DNA of 64,000 nucleotides from Geodermatophilus bullaregiensis (GTDB taxonomy: Bacteria; Actinomycetota; Actinomycetes; Mycobacteriales; Geodermatophilaceae), in assembly GCF_016907675.1 (NCBI RefSeq), contig NZ_JAFBCJ010000001.1, positions 4,774,001 to 4,838,000 of the forward strand, in the 5' to 3' direction. The position numbers and the translations under genes were made by a program. This document shows, one piece after another, positions 1-8,286 of this stretch. The number at the start of each line of letters is the position of its first letter. Positions within the stretch are counted from its first letter, which is position 1. The notes beneath the pieces are model-generated. The model was given only the letters and a program-made list of their open reading frames with translations. It did no database searches and had not been told where the DNA came from.

Positions 1-641
1 TGACCCTGGTCCTCGGCGCCAACGGGGCGGGCAAGACCAGCACGCTGCGTGCCGCCGCCGGGCTGGTGAGGCCGCACGCCGGCCGGGTCACCCTGGACGG
101 CCGCGACGTCACCGGGCTGGCGCCGCACCGCATCGTGCGGGCCGGGATGGTGCTGGTGCCCGAGGGCCGCCGGGTGTTCGCGCCGCTGACGGTCGAGGAG
201 AACCTCGTCCTCGGCGGCTACACCGCCTCCCGCGAGCGCTCCCGGGAGGTCCTCGAGCGGGTGTTCACCATGTTCCCGATCCTGCGCGAGCGGCGGTCCG
301 GTCCGGCCGGGCTGCTGTCGGGCGGCGAGCAGCAGATGCTGGCCTTCGGGCGGGCGCTGATGAGCTCGCCGCGGGTGATCATGCTCGACGAGCCGTCCAT
401 GGGGCTGGCCCCCACGATGGTCGAGTCGGTCCTGGAGGCCGTCCGCGCGATGGCCGACGAGGGCCTGTCGGTCCTGCTGGTGGAGCAGAACGCGGAGCTG
501 GGCCTGGAGGTCGCCGACGACGTCGTGGCGATGGCCCGCGGCGAGGTCGTGTTCACCGGCCCGGCTGCGCAGGCGCGGTCCAACGCGTCCGTGCTGCGCG
601 CGTTCCTCGGCGAGGCCGCGCTGACCGGCCAGGACGCCTGA
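1..641 (+). CDS. Branched-chain amino acid/amide-type ABC transporter ATP-binding protein (LivF family), 5' partial
   Basis: The gene enters from outside the window; about 213 codons are visible. The first codons encode the Walker A loop (GANGAGKTS), followed by the ABC signature (LLSGGEQQMLAFGRAL) and Walker B with its glutamate (VIMLDEPSMGLAP), then the short LivF-type end (LLVEQNAELGLEVADDV). LivF proteins power periplasmic-binding-protein importers for hydrophobic amino acids, amides or aromatic acids. The stop overlaps the next start (ATGA), so it is transcribed with the catabolic genes downstream. I infer that it imports the substrate of this cluster; permeases and binding protein must lie upstream. 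Confidence 0.93.
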   Translation, partial: TLVLGANGAGKTSTLRAAAGLVRPHAGRVTLDGRDVTGLAPHRIVRAGMVLVPEGRRVFAPLTVEENLVLGGYTASRERSREVLERVFTMFPILRERRSGPAGLLSGGEQQMLAFGRALMSSPRVIMLDEPSMGLAPTMVESVLEAVRAMADEGLSVLLVEQNAELGLEVADDVVAMARGEVVFTGPAAQARSNASVLRAFLGEAALTGQDA

Positions 642-1177
642 TGGCCACCTCCACCCCGGCGGGCCCGGACCCGACCACGACCGAGGACCCGGCACTGCTC
701 GGCGCGCGCAGCGCGCGCCTGTACGCCCGCTACGCGCTGGCGGTCGACGCCGGCGACCTCGGGGCGCTGCGCGCGATGGTCACCGACGACGTCGGCGTCA
801 CCCGCGGCGACCTGCCGACCGAGTCCGGCGTCGAGGCGTTCCTCGACGTCTACCGGGCGCACAACGCGATGCAGATCCCGGTCTGCCGGCACGTGGTCAC
901 CAACGTGCTCGCCCATCGCACCGGTGACGTGATCACGACGTCGGCCTACTTCCAGGCCACGATGTTCGAGCAGGGCCGGACGCGGGTGGTCACCGGCACC
1001 TACGCCGACGACCACGTCGAGCGCGACGGCGACCTGCTCATCGCGCACAAGCGCATCTCCGTCGACCGGGTCGTGCACCTGCCCGCCGCGGAGGCCCGCT
1101 TCGCCCACGCCGGCACGCCGGAGTCGGTGGCCGGGTCGACGGCGGAGGACTGGTCAAACAACCATGCACATGATTAG
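641..1177 (+). CDS. NTF2-like / SnoaL-type protein
   Basis: 178 residues. The fold is recognisable from a helix around 'SARLYARYALAVDAGDLGALRAMVTDDV' (read in pieces), followed by strands ending in 'HKRISVDRVV'. This is the cone-shaped NTF2/SnoaL fold that includes polyketide cyclases, ketosteroid isomerase-like enzymes and ring-hydroxylating dioxygenase beta subunits. It starts at the ATG that overlaps the transporter stop and precedes an acyl-CoA ligase. The exact reaction is unknown. It is the first of four NTF2-like proteins in the first 20 kb, all next to CoA-ligase operons. Confidence 0.8.
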   Translation: MATSTPAGPDPTTTEDPALLGARSARLYARYALAVDAGDLGALRAMVTDDVGVTRGDLPTESGVEAFLDVYRAHNAMQIPVCRHVVTNVLAHRTGDVITTSAYFQATMFEQGRTRVVTGTYADDHVERDGDLLIAHKRISVDRVVHLPAAEARFAHAGTPESVAGSTAEDWSNNHAHD

Positions 1178-1180
1178 GTG
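1150..1180 (+). promoter_or_regulatory. Candidate promoter/operator motif upstream of the ligase operon
   Basis: CTGGTCAA at 1150-1157 and ACCATGCA at 1161-1168 are followed by TAGG at 1175. The same three blocks, in the same order, occur on the minus strand at 19241-19214 upstream of another operon of this cluster. GGTCAA lies 16-17 nt from TAGG in both. The site here overlaps the end of the preceding gene, so chance similarity is possible. Confidence 0.3.
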
Positions 1181-1227
1181 GGTTCACGTCCGCACAAGAG
1201 GTGCGGGACCCCGTCGGTAGGGGAGAC

Positions 1228-2910
1228 ATGCGCTACTACACCGAGCTCGTGCCGGTCTTCCCGGACCAGGGCGACTGGACGCTCGCGACGGTACTGCGCC
1301 ACCACGCGGCCCGCCGTCCCGACGCGGTCCTGTTCGACCTGCCGGAGGAGGGGCTGACCCTCAGCTACGCGCAGGCGCTGGCCCAGGCCGAGTCGGTGGC
1401 CGACCGGCTGGCCGAGGCCGGTGCGCGCGAGGGCGACCGGGTGCTGGTCATGGCCGCCAACTCCTCGCAGTTCCTGCGCACCTGGCTCGGCACGGGCGTC
1501 GGCGGCACCGTCGAGGTGCCGGTCAACACCGCCTACGAGGGCGTCTTCCTCGAGCACCAGGTGGCCACCGCGGCGCCCCGGTGGGCCGTGGTCGACGACG
1601 TCCAGGCCGCCAAGTTCCCCGCCGCCGGCGACGCCGCCCGGGTGATCGAGCACTTCTGGGTGGTCGACACCGGCAGCCGCGAGCAGGCGCTGGCCCTGCT
1701 GCGCGAGCACGGCTGGGCCGCCGACCCGTGGGAGGACCTCGCCGTCGGCGCCCGTCCCGGCGCGGCGTTCCCGTCGCCGCCGCCGCACGCGCTGGCCTCG
1801 ATCTTCTTCACCTCCGGCACGACCGGCCCGTCCAAGGGCGTCGCCATGCCGCACGCGCAGATGTACTTCTTCGGCCAGGAGGTCGTCAGCCTGCAGCGGC
1901 TCACGCCGGAGGACACCTACTTCACCTGCACGCCGCTGTTCCACGGCAACGCCCAGTTCATGGCGGCCTACCCGGCGCTCATCGCCGGCGCCCGGCTGGT
2001 CTGCCGGCCCCGGTTCAGCGCCAGCCGCTGGGTCGACCAGCTCCGCACCTCCGGTGTGACCGCCACCAACCTCATCGGCGTGATGATGGACTTCGTCTGG
2101 AAGCAGCCCCCGCGCCCGGACGACGCCGACAACGTGCTGCGCACCGTGTTCGCCGCCCCGACGGCCAGCTCGATCGTCGAGGGGTTCAAGGCGCGGTACG
2201 GCATCGAGGCGTTCACCGAGGTCTTCGGCCTCACCGAGACCAGCGCGCCGATCCTGTCGCCCTACGGCGAGGAGCGGCCCGCCGGCGCCGCGGGCCTGCA
2301 GGCCGCCGACTGGTTCGACGTCCGGCTGGTCGACCCCGAGACCGACCGCGAGGTGCCCGTCGGCGAGGTCGGCGAGCTCGTCGTCCGCCCACGGCACCCG
2401 TGGACCTGCTCGCTGGGCTACTTCGGCATGCCGGAGAAGACCGCCGAGGCCTGGCGCAACCTGTGGTTCCACACCGGCGACGCCCTGCGCCGGGACGCCG
2501 ACGGCTGGTACTACTTCGTCGACCGCTACAAGGACGCGCTGCGCCGCCGCGGGGAGAACATCAGCTCCTACGAGGTCGAGCAGGGCCTGCTGTCCCACCC
2601 GGGCGTGCTCGAGGTCGCCGTCGTCGGGGTGGCGGCGGACTCCGAGGCCGGCGAGGACGAGGTCATGGCCTTCGTCGTGCCCGACCCGGCCGGCCCCGGT
2701 GTCACCGCGGCGCAGCTGTGGGAGCACTGCCTCGGCCGGGTGCCGGGCTTCGCCGTCCCGCGCTACGTCCGCTTCGTCGACGCGCTGCCCAAGACGCCCT
2801 CGGAGAAGGTGCAGAAGGCCCGGCTGCGCGCCGAGGGCGTCACCCCCGACACCCACGACCGGACCGCCCACGACCGGACCGCCGCAGCCGCGCCGGCCGG
2901 CGCCCGCTGA
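1228..2910 (+). CDS. ATP-dependent acyl-CoA ligase (AMP-binding family, CaiC-like)
   Basis: 560 residues from the ATG at 1228, which has AGGGGAG just upstream; an in-frame GTG at 1201 is possible but has no ribosome site. The AMP-binding P-loop (TSGTTGPSKG) is near residue 195, the hinge/motif block (YFVDRYKDALRRRGENISSYEVE) near 435-455, and the C-terminal lysine motif (TPSEKVQK) near 525. It forms an acyl-adenylate and then the acyl-CoA thioester, so it probably activates the acid entering the pathway. The acyl-CoA dehydrogenase follows after 11 nt. The family is clear but the substrate is not; carnitine/crotonobetaine ligases are the closest named relatives I recognise. Confidence 0.9.
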   Translation: MRYYTELVPVFPDQGDWTLATVLRHHAARRPDAVLFDLPEEGLTLSYAQALAQAESVADRLAEAGAREGDRVLVMAANSSQFLRTWLGTGVGGTVEVPVNTAYEGVFLEHQVATAAPRWAVVDDVQAAKFPAAGDAARVIEHFWVVDTGSREQALALLREHGWAADPWEDLAVGARPGAAFPSPPPHALASIFFTSGTTGPSKGVAMPHAQMYFFGQEVVSLQRLTPEDTYFTCTPLFHGNAQFMAAYPALIAGARLVCRPRFSASRWVDQLRTSGVTATNLIGVMMDFVWKQPPRPDDADNVLRTVFAAPTASSIVEGFKARYGIEAFTEVFGLTETSAPILSPYGEERPAGAAGLQAADWFDVRLVDPETDREVPVGEVGELVVRPRHPWTCSLGYFGMPEKTAEAWRNLWFHTGDALRRDADGWYYFVDRYKDALRRRGENISSYEVEQGLLSHPGVLEVAVVGVAADSEAGEDEVMAFVVPDPAGPGVTAAQLWEHCLGRVPGFAVPRYVRFVDALPKTPSEKVQKARLRAEGVTPDTHDRTAHDRTAAAAPAGAR

Positions 2911-2921
2911 GGAGGACCGCC

Positions 2922-4088
2922 GTGGACTACACCGAGGACCCCACCCACAAGGAGATCCGAGAGGCCGTCCGGGCCATGTGCCGGCCCTTCCCGGACGAGT
3001 ACTGGATGCAGCACGACACCTCGCACGAGTTCCCCTGGGAGTTCTACGACGCGGTGCGCGACGCCGGCTGGCTCGGGCTGACCATCCCCGAGGAGTACGG
3101 CGGCGGCGGGCTCGGCGTCACCGAGGCCGCGCTCGTCGAGTACGAGATCGCCGCCTCGGGCGCCGGCATGGGCGGCTGCAGCGCCGTCCACATCGGCATC
3201 TTCGGCTTCCACCCGGTCATCGAGCACGGCTCGGAGTCGCTCAAGCAGCGGTTCCTGCCCCAGGCGGTGAGCGGCGAGCTGCACGTCTCCTTCGCCGTCA
3301 CCGAGCCCGACGCCGGCACCGACACCACCAACCTGTCCACCGCCGCCCGCAAGGTCGACGGCGGCTGGCTCGTCTCGGGCAAGAAGGTGTGGATCACCAA
3401 GGCGCAGGAGGCGCAGCGGATGCTGCTGCTGGCCCGCACCAGCCCGCGCGACCCGAACGGCAAGAAGACGGCCGGGCTGACGCTGTTCTTCGCGCCGGTG
3501 GACCGCGAGCACGTGCAGATCCGCGAGATCCCCAAGATGGGCCGCAACGCCGTCGACACCAACGAGCTGTTCATCGACGACCTGTTCGTGGCCGACGAGG
3601 ACGTCGTCGGCGAGGTCGGCCACGGCTTCCGCACCATCCTCGGCGGGCTCAACGCCGAGCGGGTGATCAGCGCCAACGCCGCGCTCGGCATCGGCCGGGC
3701 GGCGCTGCGCCGCGGCACCGAGTACGCCAAGCAGCGCGAGGTGTTCGGCCGCCCGATCGGGCAGAACCAGGGCATCAGCTTCCAGCTCGCCGACGCCGCC
3801 ATCCGCCTCGACGCCGCCGAGCAGGTCGTGCAGAAGGCGGCCTGGCTGGTCGACCGGGGGCTGCCGTGCGGCCGGGAGGCCAACGCGGCGAAGTTCCTCT
3901 GCGCCGAGGCCGGCTTCCTCGCCGCCGACGTCGCCCTGCAGGTGCACGGCGGGTTCGGCTACGGCAAGGAGTTCCACGTCGAGCGGTACTTCCGCGAGGC
4001 CCGGCTCATGCGCATCGCGCCGATCAGCCAGGAGATGGTCCTCAACTACACGGCCGAGCACGTGCTGGGCCTGCCCCGTAGTTACTGA
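2922..4088 (+). CDS. Acyl-CoA dehydrogenase
   Basis: 388 residues from GTG with GGAGGA 5 nt upstream. The N-terminal helical domain, the FAD/substrate segment (FAVTEPDAGTDTTN, near residue 125) and the C-terminal helices (LQVHGGFGYGKEFHVERYFREARL) match the acyl-CoA dehydrogenase fold at normal length. It introduces an alpha-beta double bond in an acyl-CoA using FAD and passes electrons to ETF. The C-terminal region reads IAPISQEMVLN where many members have YEGTSEIQR, so the usual catalytic Glu at that place is absent. Another acidic residue may act as base, as in isovaleryl-CoA-type or cyclic-acyl enzymes. It sits between a ligase and a CitE-like lyase. Confidence 0.92.
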   Translation: MDYTEDPTHKEIREAVRAMCRPFPDEYWMQHDTSHEFPWEFYDAVRDAGWLGLTIPEEYGGGGLGVTEAALVEYEIAASGAGMGGCSAVHIGIFGFHPVIEHGSESLKQRFLPQAVSGELHVSFAVTEPDAGTDTTNLSTAARKVDGGWLVSGKKVWITKAQEAQRMLLLARTSPRDPNGKKTAGLTLFFAPVDREHVQIREIPKMGRNAVDTNELFIDDLFVADEDVVGEVGHGFRTILGGLNAERVISANAALGIGRAALRRGTEYAKQREVFGRPIGQNQGISFQLADAAIRLDAAEQVVQKAAWLVDRGLPCGREANAAKFLCAEAGFLAADVALQVHGGFGYGKEFHVERYFREARLMRIAPISQEMVLNYTAEHVLGLPRSY

Positions 4089-4102
4089 GAGGAGGCGCGC
4101 TG

Positions 4103-5029
4103 ATGGTCCCGTACCGCTCGGTCCTGTTCGTCCCCGGCCACAAGCCCCAGTGGCTGGACAAGGCGCTGGCCGCCGGCGCCGACTGCGTCGTGCTCGACCT
4201 CGAGGACTCCGTGCCCGCCGACCTGAAGGCCGGCGCCCGGGAGACCGTGGCGACGTCGATCCGCGCCGTCCGCCAGCGCGACTCCCGCGTCGGGCTGTTC
4301 GTCCGGGTCAACCCGCTCGACACCCGGCAGACCGGCGCCGACCTCGAGGCCGTCGTCGTCCCCGGGCTGACCGGGGTGTTCGCGCCGAAGATCGAGACCG
4401 CGACCGACGTGCTGCGCTACGACGCGCTGCTCGACCACTTCGAGGCGCGCAACGGCGTGCAGGGGCTGGAGTACATCGTCCCGGTCGAGATGGTCGCCGC
4501 CATCCAGCACGCCCGGGAGATCGCGACGGCCTCCCCGCGGGTCGGTGCGATGATCGGCCCGACCGCCGAGCACGCCGACATCGCCCGGGCCGTCGGCTAC
4601 CGGTGGACGCCGGAGGGGGAGGAGACCCTCTACCTGCGCAGCCGGGTGCTGCTGGCGTGCCGGGAGGCGGGCATCCACCCGCTGACCGGGCTGTGGGAGC
4701 GACTCGACGACCTGGTCGGCCTGAAGACCTTCGCCGAGAAGGGCCGCCAGCTCGGCTTCCGCGGCATGATCGCCATCCACCCGGGCCACGTGCCGGTGGT
4801 CAACGAGGCGTTCACGCCGACCGCCGGGGAGATCGAGTTCCACGAGGGGCTGGTGGCCGCCTACCGGGCCGCCGCGGCCGCCGGCTCCGGCGCGGTGCGC
4901 TACCGCGGGGTGCACATCGACAAGGCGCACGCCGACACCGCGCGCGACTGGCTGGCCCACGCCAGGTCCCTGCCCGGGGCCGCCGGTCCGGCCGTCCCCA
5001 CCATCGACGCACCCGAGGGAGGGCGCTGA
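4103..5029 (+). CDS. HpcH/HpaI aldolase / CitE-like acyl-CoA lyase
   Basis: 308 residues, ATG preceded by GAGGAGG. The N-terminus (RSVLFVPGHKPQWLDKAL) and the Mg-binding core (VVLDLEDSVP, residues 30-40; IVPVEMVAAIQHAREI) are typical of CitE/malyl-CoA lyase proteins, TIM barrels that cleave C-C bonds of malyl-, methylmalyl- or citramalyl-CoA. A final helix (GFRGMIAIHPGHVPVVNEAFTP) is also typical. The MaoC gene follows after 2 nt. That pairing, plus the CaiB gene downstream, resembles beta-methylmalyl-CoA/mesaconyl-CoA chemistry. This is inference from families, not proof of substrate. Confidence 0.88.
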   Translation: MVPYRSVLFVPGHKPQWLDKALAAGADCVVLDLEDSVPADLKAGARETVATSIRAVRQRDSRVGLFVRVNPLDTRQTGADLEAVVVPGLTGVFAPKIETATDVLRYDALLDHFEARNGVQGLEYIVPVEMVAAIQHAREIATASPRVGAMIGPTAEHADIARAVGYRWTPEGEETLYLRSRVLLACREAGIHPLTGLWERLDDLVGLKTFAEKGRQLGFRGMIAIHPGHVPVVNEAFTPTAGEIEFHEGLVAAYRAAAAAGSGAVRYRGVHIDKAHADTARDWLAHARSLPGAAGPAVPTIDAPEGGR

Positions 5030-5031
5030 CC

Positions 5032-5565
5032 GTGCGAGGCCTGTACTTCGAGGAGTTCGAGGTCGGCCGGGTCTACCGGCACCCGTTCACCCGGACCGTC
5101 ACCGAGTCCGACAACGTGCTGTTCACGTCGCTGACGATGAACACCCAGCCGCTGCACCTCGACCACGAGTTCGCCAAGGGCACCATCCACGGCCGGCCGC
5201 TGTTCAACAGCCTCTTCACCCTCGCGCTGGTCGGCGGCTTCCACGTGCTCGAGCTGACCTTCGGGACGACGCTGGGCAACCTCGGCTACGACAAGGTCGA
5301 GTTCCCGCACCCGGTCTTCCACGGCGACACGCTGCGCGGGGAGACGACGATCCTCGACAAGCGGGAGAGCAGGAGCCGCACCGACAGCGGCATCGTCTGG
5401 TTCGAGCACCGCGGCTACAACCAGCACGACGAGCTGGTCATGCGGTGCACCCGCGTCGGCCTGATGGCCAGGAGCCCCGAGCACGGGGGGTCCAACCCCC
5501 GGGTCCTCGGGGACGAGACCCCCGTCGCGACCGCCACCGGCACCCCCGAGGAGCAGCGGGCATGA
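5032..5565 (+). CDS. MaoC family hydratase (mesaconyl-CoA-hydratase-like)
   Basis: 177 residues from GTG with GAGGGAGGG upstream. The hotdog catalytic region reads TESDNVLFTSLTMNTQPLHLDHEFA, with the Asp/His pair of R-hydratases near residues 24-45. The 'T-NxQPLHxD' form is the one I associate with hydratases of mesaconyl-CoA or methylmalyl-CoA, often next to CitE-like lyases as here. It should hydrate a double bond made by the acyl-CoA dehydrogenase so that the lyase can cleave the product. Its last codons overlap the start of the aldehyde dehydrogenase (ATGA). Confidence 0.85.
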   Translation: MRGLYFEEFEVGRVYRHPFTRTVTESDNVLFTSLTMNTQPLHLDHEFAKGTIHGRPLFNSLFTLALVGGFHVLELTFGTTLGNLGYDKVEFPHPVFHGDTLRGETTILDKRESRSRTDSGIVWFEHRGYNQHDELVMRCTRVGLMARSPEHGGSNPRVLGDETPVATATGTPEEQRA

Positions 5566-7034
5566 CGACCACCGAGACCGACCTGCGCACCTGGGTCCCC
5601 ACCACCCGCGAGCTGCTGATCGACGGCCGGCTCGTCGCGGGGGAGGGGCCGGTGATCGAGGCGGTCAACCCGGCCACCGAGCAGGTCACCGCCACCGTGC
5701 CGACGGCGTCGGCCGCCCAGGTCGACGCCGCCATCGACGCCGCCCGCCGCGCCTTCCCCGCGTGGGCGCGGACCTCCCCGCAGGAGCGCAGCGCCGCGAT
5801 CTCCCGGCTGGCCGACGTCTTCGAGTCCCACGTCGAGCGGCTCACCGCCTCGATCGTCAACGAGGTCGGCACGCCGGTCGCCTTCGCCGAGGTCATGCAG
5901 GTGCGGCTGGGCATCACGCACCTGCGGTGGCAGGCCGAGGCGGCGCTGGTGGACCGCACCGTGCAGCTCGGGCCCTGGCACGACCCGGTGCTCAGCTACT
6001 CCGAGGTGGCCTACCGGCCGGCCGGCGTGGTGGCCTGCATCACCGGCTACAACTACCCGATCAACCTCGCCGTCTTCAAGTTCGGCGCCGCCCTGGCGGC
6101 CGGGTGCACCACGGTCCTGCTGCCCTCCCCGCGCACCCCGCTGACCACGCTGTGGATGGGCGAGCTCTTCGAGGAGGCGGGCATCCCCGCCGGCGTCATC
6201 AACGTCCTCGTCGGCGACGGGCCCTCGGTCGGCCAGCACCTGACCACCCACCCCGGCGTCGACCGGGTGTCGTTCACCGGCTCCGACGCCGTCGGCGCCC
6301 GGATCATGGAGCAGGCCGCCCGCGGGCTGAAGAACGTCACCCTCGAGCTCGGCGGCAAGTCGCCCAACATCCTGCTGCCCGGCGTCGACGCCGCCGCCCT
6401 GGCCCGCGACATCCATCTCCGGTGGGCGCGCAACGGCGGCCAGGGCTGCGCGGCGCTGGCCCGGATGCTGGTGCACGAGAGCCTGGTCGACGACTTCCTC
6501 GCCGCCTCGCGGGAGGCGTTCACCGCGCTCCGGGTCGGCGACCCGTGGGACCGCGAGGTGAACATCGGGCCGATGATCCGCGAGGACCACCGGCAGCGGG
6601 TGCAGTCGTTCATCGACGGCGGGCTGGCCGACGGCGGGGAGATCGTGCTGTCGCTGGACACGCCGGTCCCCGACCGCGGCTACTTCGTCAACCCGGTCGT
6701 GTTCGCCGCACTGCCGCACGACAACCGGCTGGTGCAGACCGAGGTGTTCGGCCCGGTCGGCGTCGTCGTCCCCTTCGCCACCGAGGAGGAGGCGGTCGCG
6801 CTGGCCAACGACACCGCCTACGGCCTGGCGGCCAACGTCTACACCCCCGACGTCGAGCACGGCCGGGCCCTGGCCGCGCGGCTGCGGGCGGGGACGGTGT
6901 GGGTCAACGGCGGCGGCAACATGCGGCCCGACGCGCCCTTCGGCGGCTTCGGCCTCTCCGGCGTCGGCCGGGAGATCGGCGAGTGGGGCATCCGCGAGTA
7001 CCTCGAGCCGCAGCACGTGCAGTGGCGGCCGTGA
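5562..7034 (+). CDS. NAD(P)-dependent aldehyde dehydrogenase
   Basis: 490 residues, standard length for the family. Visible motifs are the cofactor/Glu segment (VTLELGGKSPNILLPG, near 260), the nucleophile (GGQGCAALARM, Cys near residue 300) and the C-terminal helix (FGGFGLSGVGREIGEWG). It oxidises an aldehyde to an acid with NAD(P)+. The overlapping start with the MaoC gene and the position inside the ligase-lyase operon suggest that it oxidises an aldehyde intermediate or the semialdehyde released by the lyase step. Confidence 0.92.
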   Translation: MTTTETDLRTWVPTTRELLIDGRLVAGEGPVIEAVNPATEQVTATVPTASAAQVDAAIDAARRAFPAWARTSPQERSAAISRLADVFESHVERLTASIVNEVGTPVAFAEVMQVRLGITHLRWQAEAALVDRTVQLGPWHDPVLSYSEVAYRPAGVVACITGYNYPINLAVFKFGAALAAGCTTVLLPSPRTPLTTLWMGELFEEAGIPAGVINVLVGDGPSVGQHLTTHPGVDRVSFTGSDAVGARIMEQAARGLKNVTLELGGKSPNILLPGVDAAALARDIHLRWARNGGQGCAALARMLVHESLVDDFLAASREAFTALRVGDPWDREVNIGPMIREDHRQRVQSFIDGGLADGGEIVLSLDTPVPDRGYFVNPVVFAALPHDNRLVQTEVFGPVGVVVPFATEEEAVALANDTAYGLAANVYTPDVEHGRALAARLRAGTVWVNGGGNMRPDAPFGGFGLSGVGREIGEWGIREYLEPQHVQWRP

Positions 7035-7056
7035 ACGCAAGGGGGACGGCGACACC

Positions 7057-8286
7057 ATGACGAGCGACGCGGCGGGGACGCCGCCCCTGGCGGGGATCAC
7101 CGTCCTGGAGCTGGGCACCATGTACGCCGCCCCGACGGCGGGCCGGATGCTGCGCGACTTCGGCGCCCGGGTGATCAAGGTCGAGGACCCGCGCACCGGC
7201 GACTTCGCGCGGCAGTGGACGCCGCAGCACGAGGGCCTGTCGATGGGCTTCGCCCGGCTCAACAGCGGCAAGGAGTCGATCGGCATCGACCTGCGCCGGC
7301 CCGAGGGCCGCGAGCTGGTGCGCCGGCTGGCCGCGCGGGTCGACGTCGTCGTCGAGTCCTTCCGGCCCGGCCGGCTGGAGGACTGGGGGCTGGGCTACGA
7401 CGTCCTGTCCGCCGAGAACCCGGGCCTGGTGCTCACCCGCGTGTCCGGGTTCGGCCAGACCGGGCCCTACCGCGAGAGGCCGGGCTTCGGCACCGTCGCC
7501 GAGACCGTCAGCGGCTACGCCTTCGTCAACGGCTGGCCCGACACCCCGCCGACCTCGCCGCCGTTCGGCTTCGCCGACTCCATCGCCGGGCTCTCGGCGG
7601 CGTTCGGGACGACGACCGCGCTGTTCAACCGCTCGCGCACCGGCCGCGGCGACGTCGTCGACGTGGCGCTGTACGAGCCGCTGATGTTCATCCTCGGCGA
7701 CCTGGTCGTGAACTACACGGCCACCGGGTTCGTCCAGGAGCGGGTGGGCAACGGCTCGGGCTCGGCCTCGCCGCGCGGCATCTACCAGGCCGCCGACGGG
7801 CAGTGGCTGTCGATCGCGGCGTCCAACCAGACGATCGCCATGCGGCTGTTCGACGCGATGGGCCACCCGGAGTTCAAGGACGACCCGCGCTACGCCACCA
7901 ACGTCGCGCGGATGGCGAACAACGACGAGCTGCAGGAGCACGTCAAGGCGTGGGTGGCGCTGCGGCCCCGCGCGGAGGTGCTCGCCGACCTCGACGCGCA
8001 CGAGGTGGTGGCCGCCGCGGTCAACGACGCCCGCGACATCGTCGAGGACCCGCACTTCCGCGAGCGCACGCTGGTCGAGCTGGCCGGCACGGCGCTGGGC
8101 CGGGTGCTCGTGCCCGGGCCGGTGCTGCACATGGGCAGCTACGCCGGGCCGGTCTACGACGGCGTGCCGGCGATCGGCGAGCACACCGAGTCGGGCCTCG
8201 CCGAGCTGCTCGGGATGGCGCGCGACGAGATCGCCCACCTCGGCAGCAGCGACGTCGTCGGCCCGACGCCGGTGCGGGCGGCATGA
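7057..8286 (+). CDS. Family III CoA-transferase (CaiB/BaiF type)
   Basis: 409 residues. The N-terminus (LAGITVLELGTMYAAPTAGRMLRDFGARVIKVEDPRTGDFAR) is the classic CaiB/Frc start and the length is usual. Characterised relatives move CoA between carboxylic acids through a catalytic Asp, for example formyl-CoA transferase, carnitine CoA-transferase and the mesaconyl-CoA C1-C4 transferase. The CitE-like and MaoC genes upstream make an intramolecular or succinate-type CoA transfer on a C4-C5 dicarboxylate an attractive guess. Stop and next start overlap (ATGA). Confidence 0.92.
   Translation: MTSDAAGTPPLAGITVLELGTMYAAPTAGRMLRDFGARVIKVEDPRTGDFARQWTPQHEGLSMGFARLNSGKESIGIDLRRPEGRELVRRLAARVDVVVESFRPGRLEDWGLGYDVLSAENPGLVLTRVSGFGQTGPYRERPGFGTVAETVSGYAFVNGWPDTPPTSPPFGFADSIAGLSAAFGTTTALFNRSRTGRGDVVDVALYEPLMFILGDLVVNYTATGFVQERVGNGSGSASPRGIYQAADGQWLSIAASNQTIAMRLFDAMGHPEFKDDPRYATNVARMANNDELQEHVKAWVALRPRAEVLADLDAHEVVAAAVNDARDIVEDPHFRERTLVELAGTALGRVLVPGPVLHMGSYAGPVYDGVPAIGEHTESGLAELLGMARDEIAHLGSSDVVGPTPVRAA

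Noticed and set aside
1201-1227. GTG at 1201 as start of the first ligase
   Set aside because: It places the clear AGGGGAG ribosome site inside the gene; ATG 1228 fits better.
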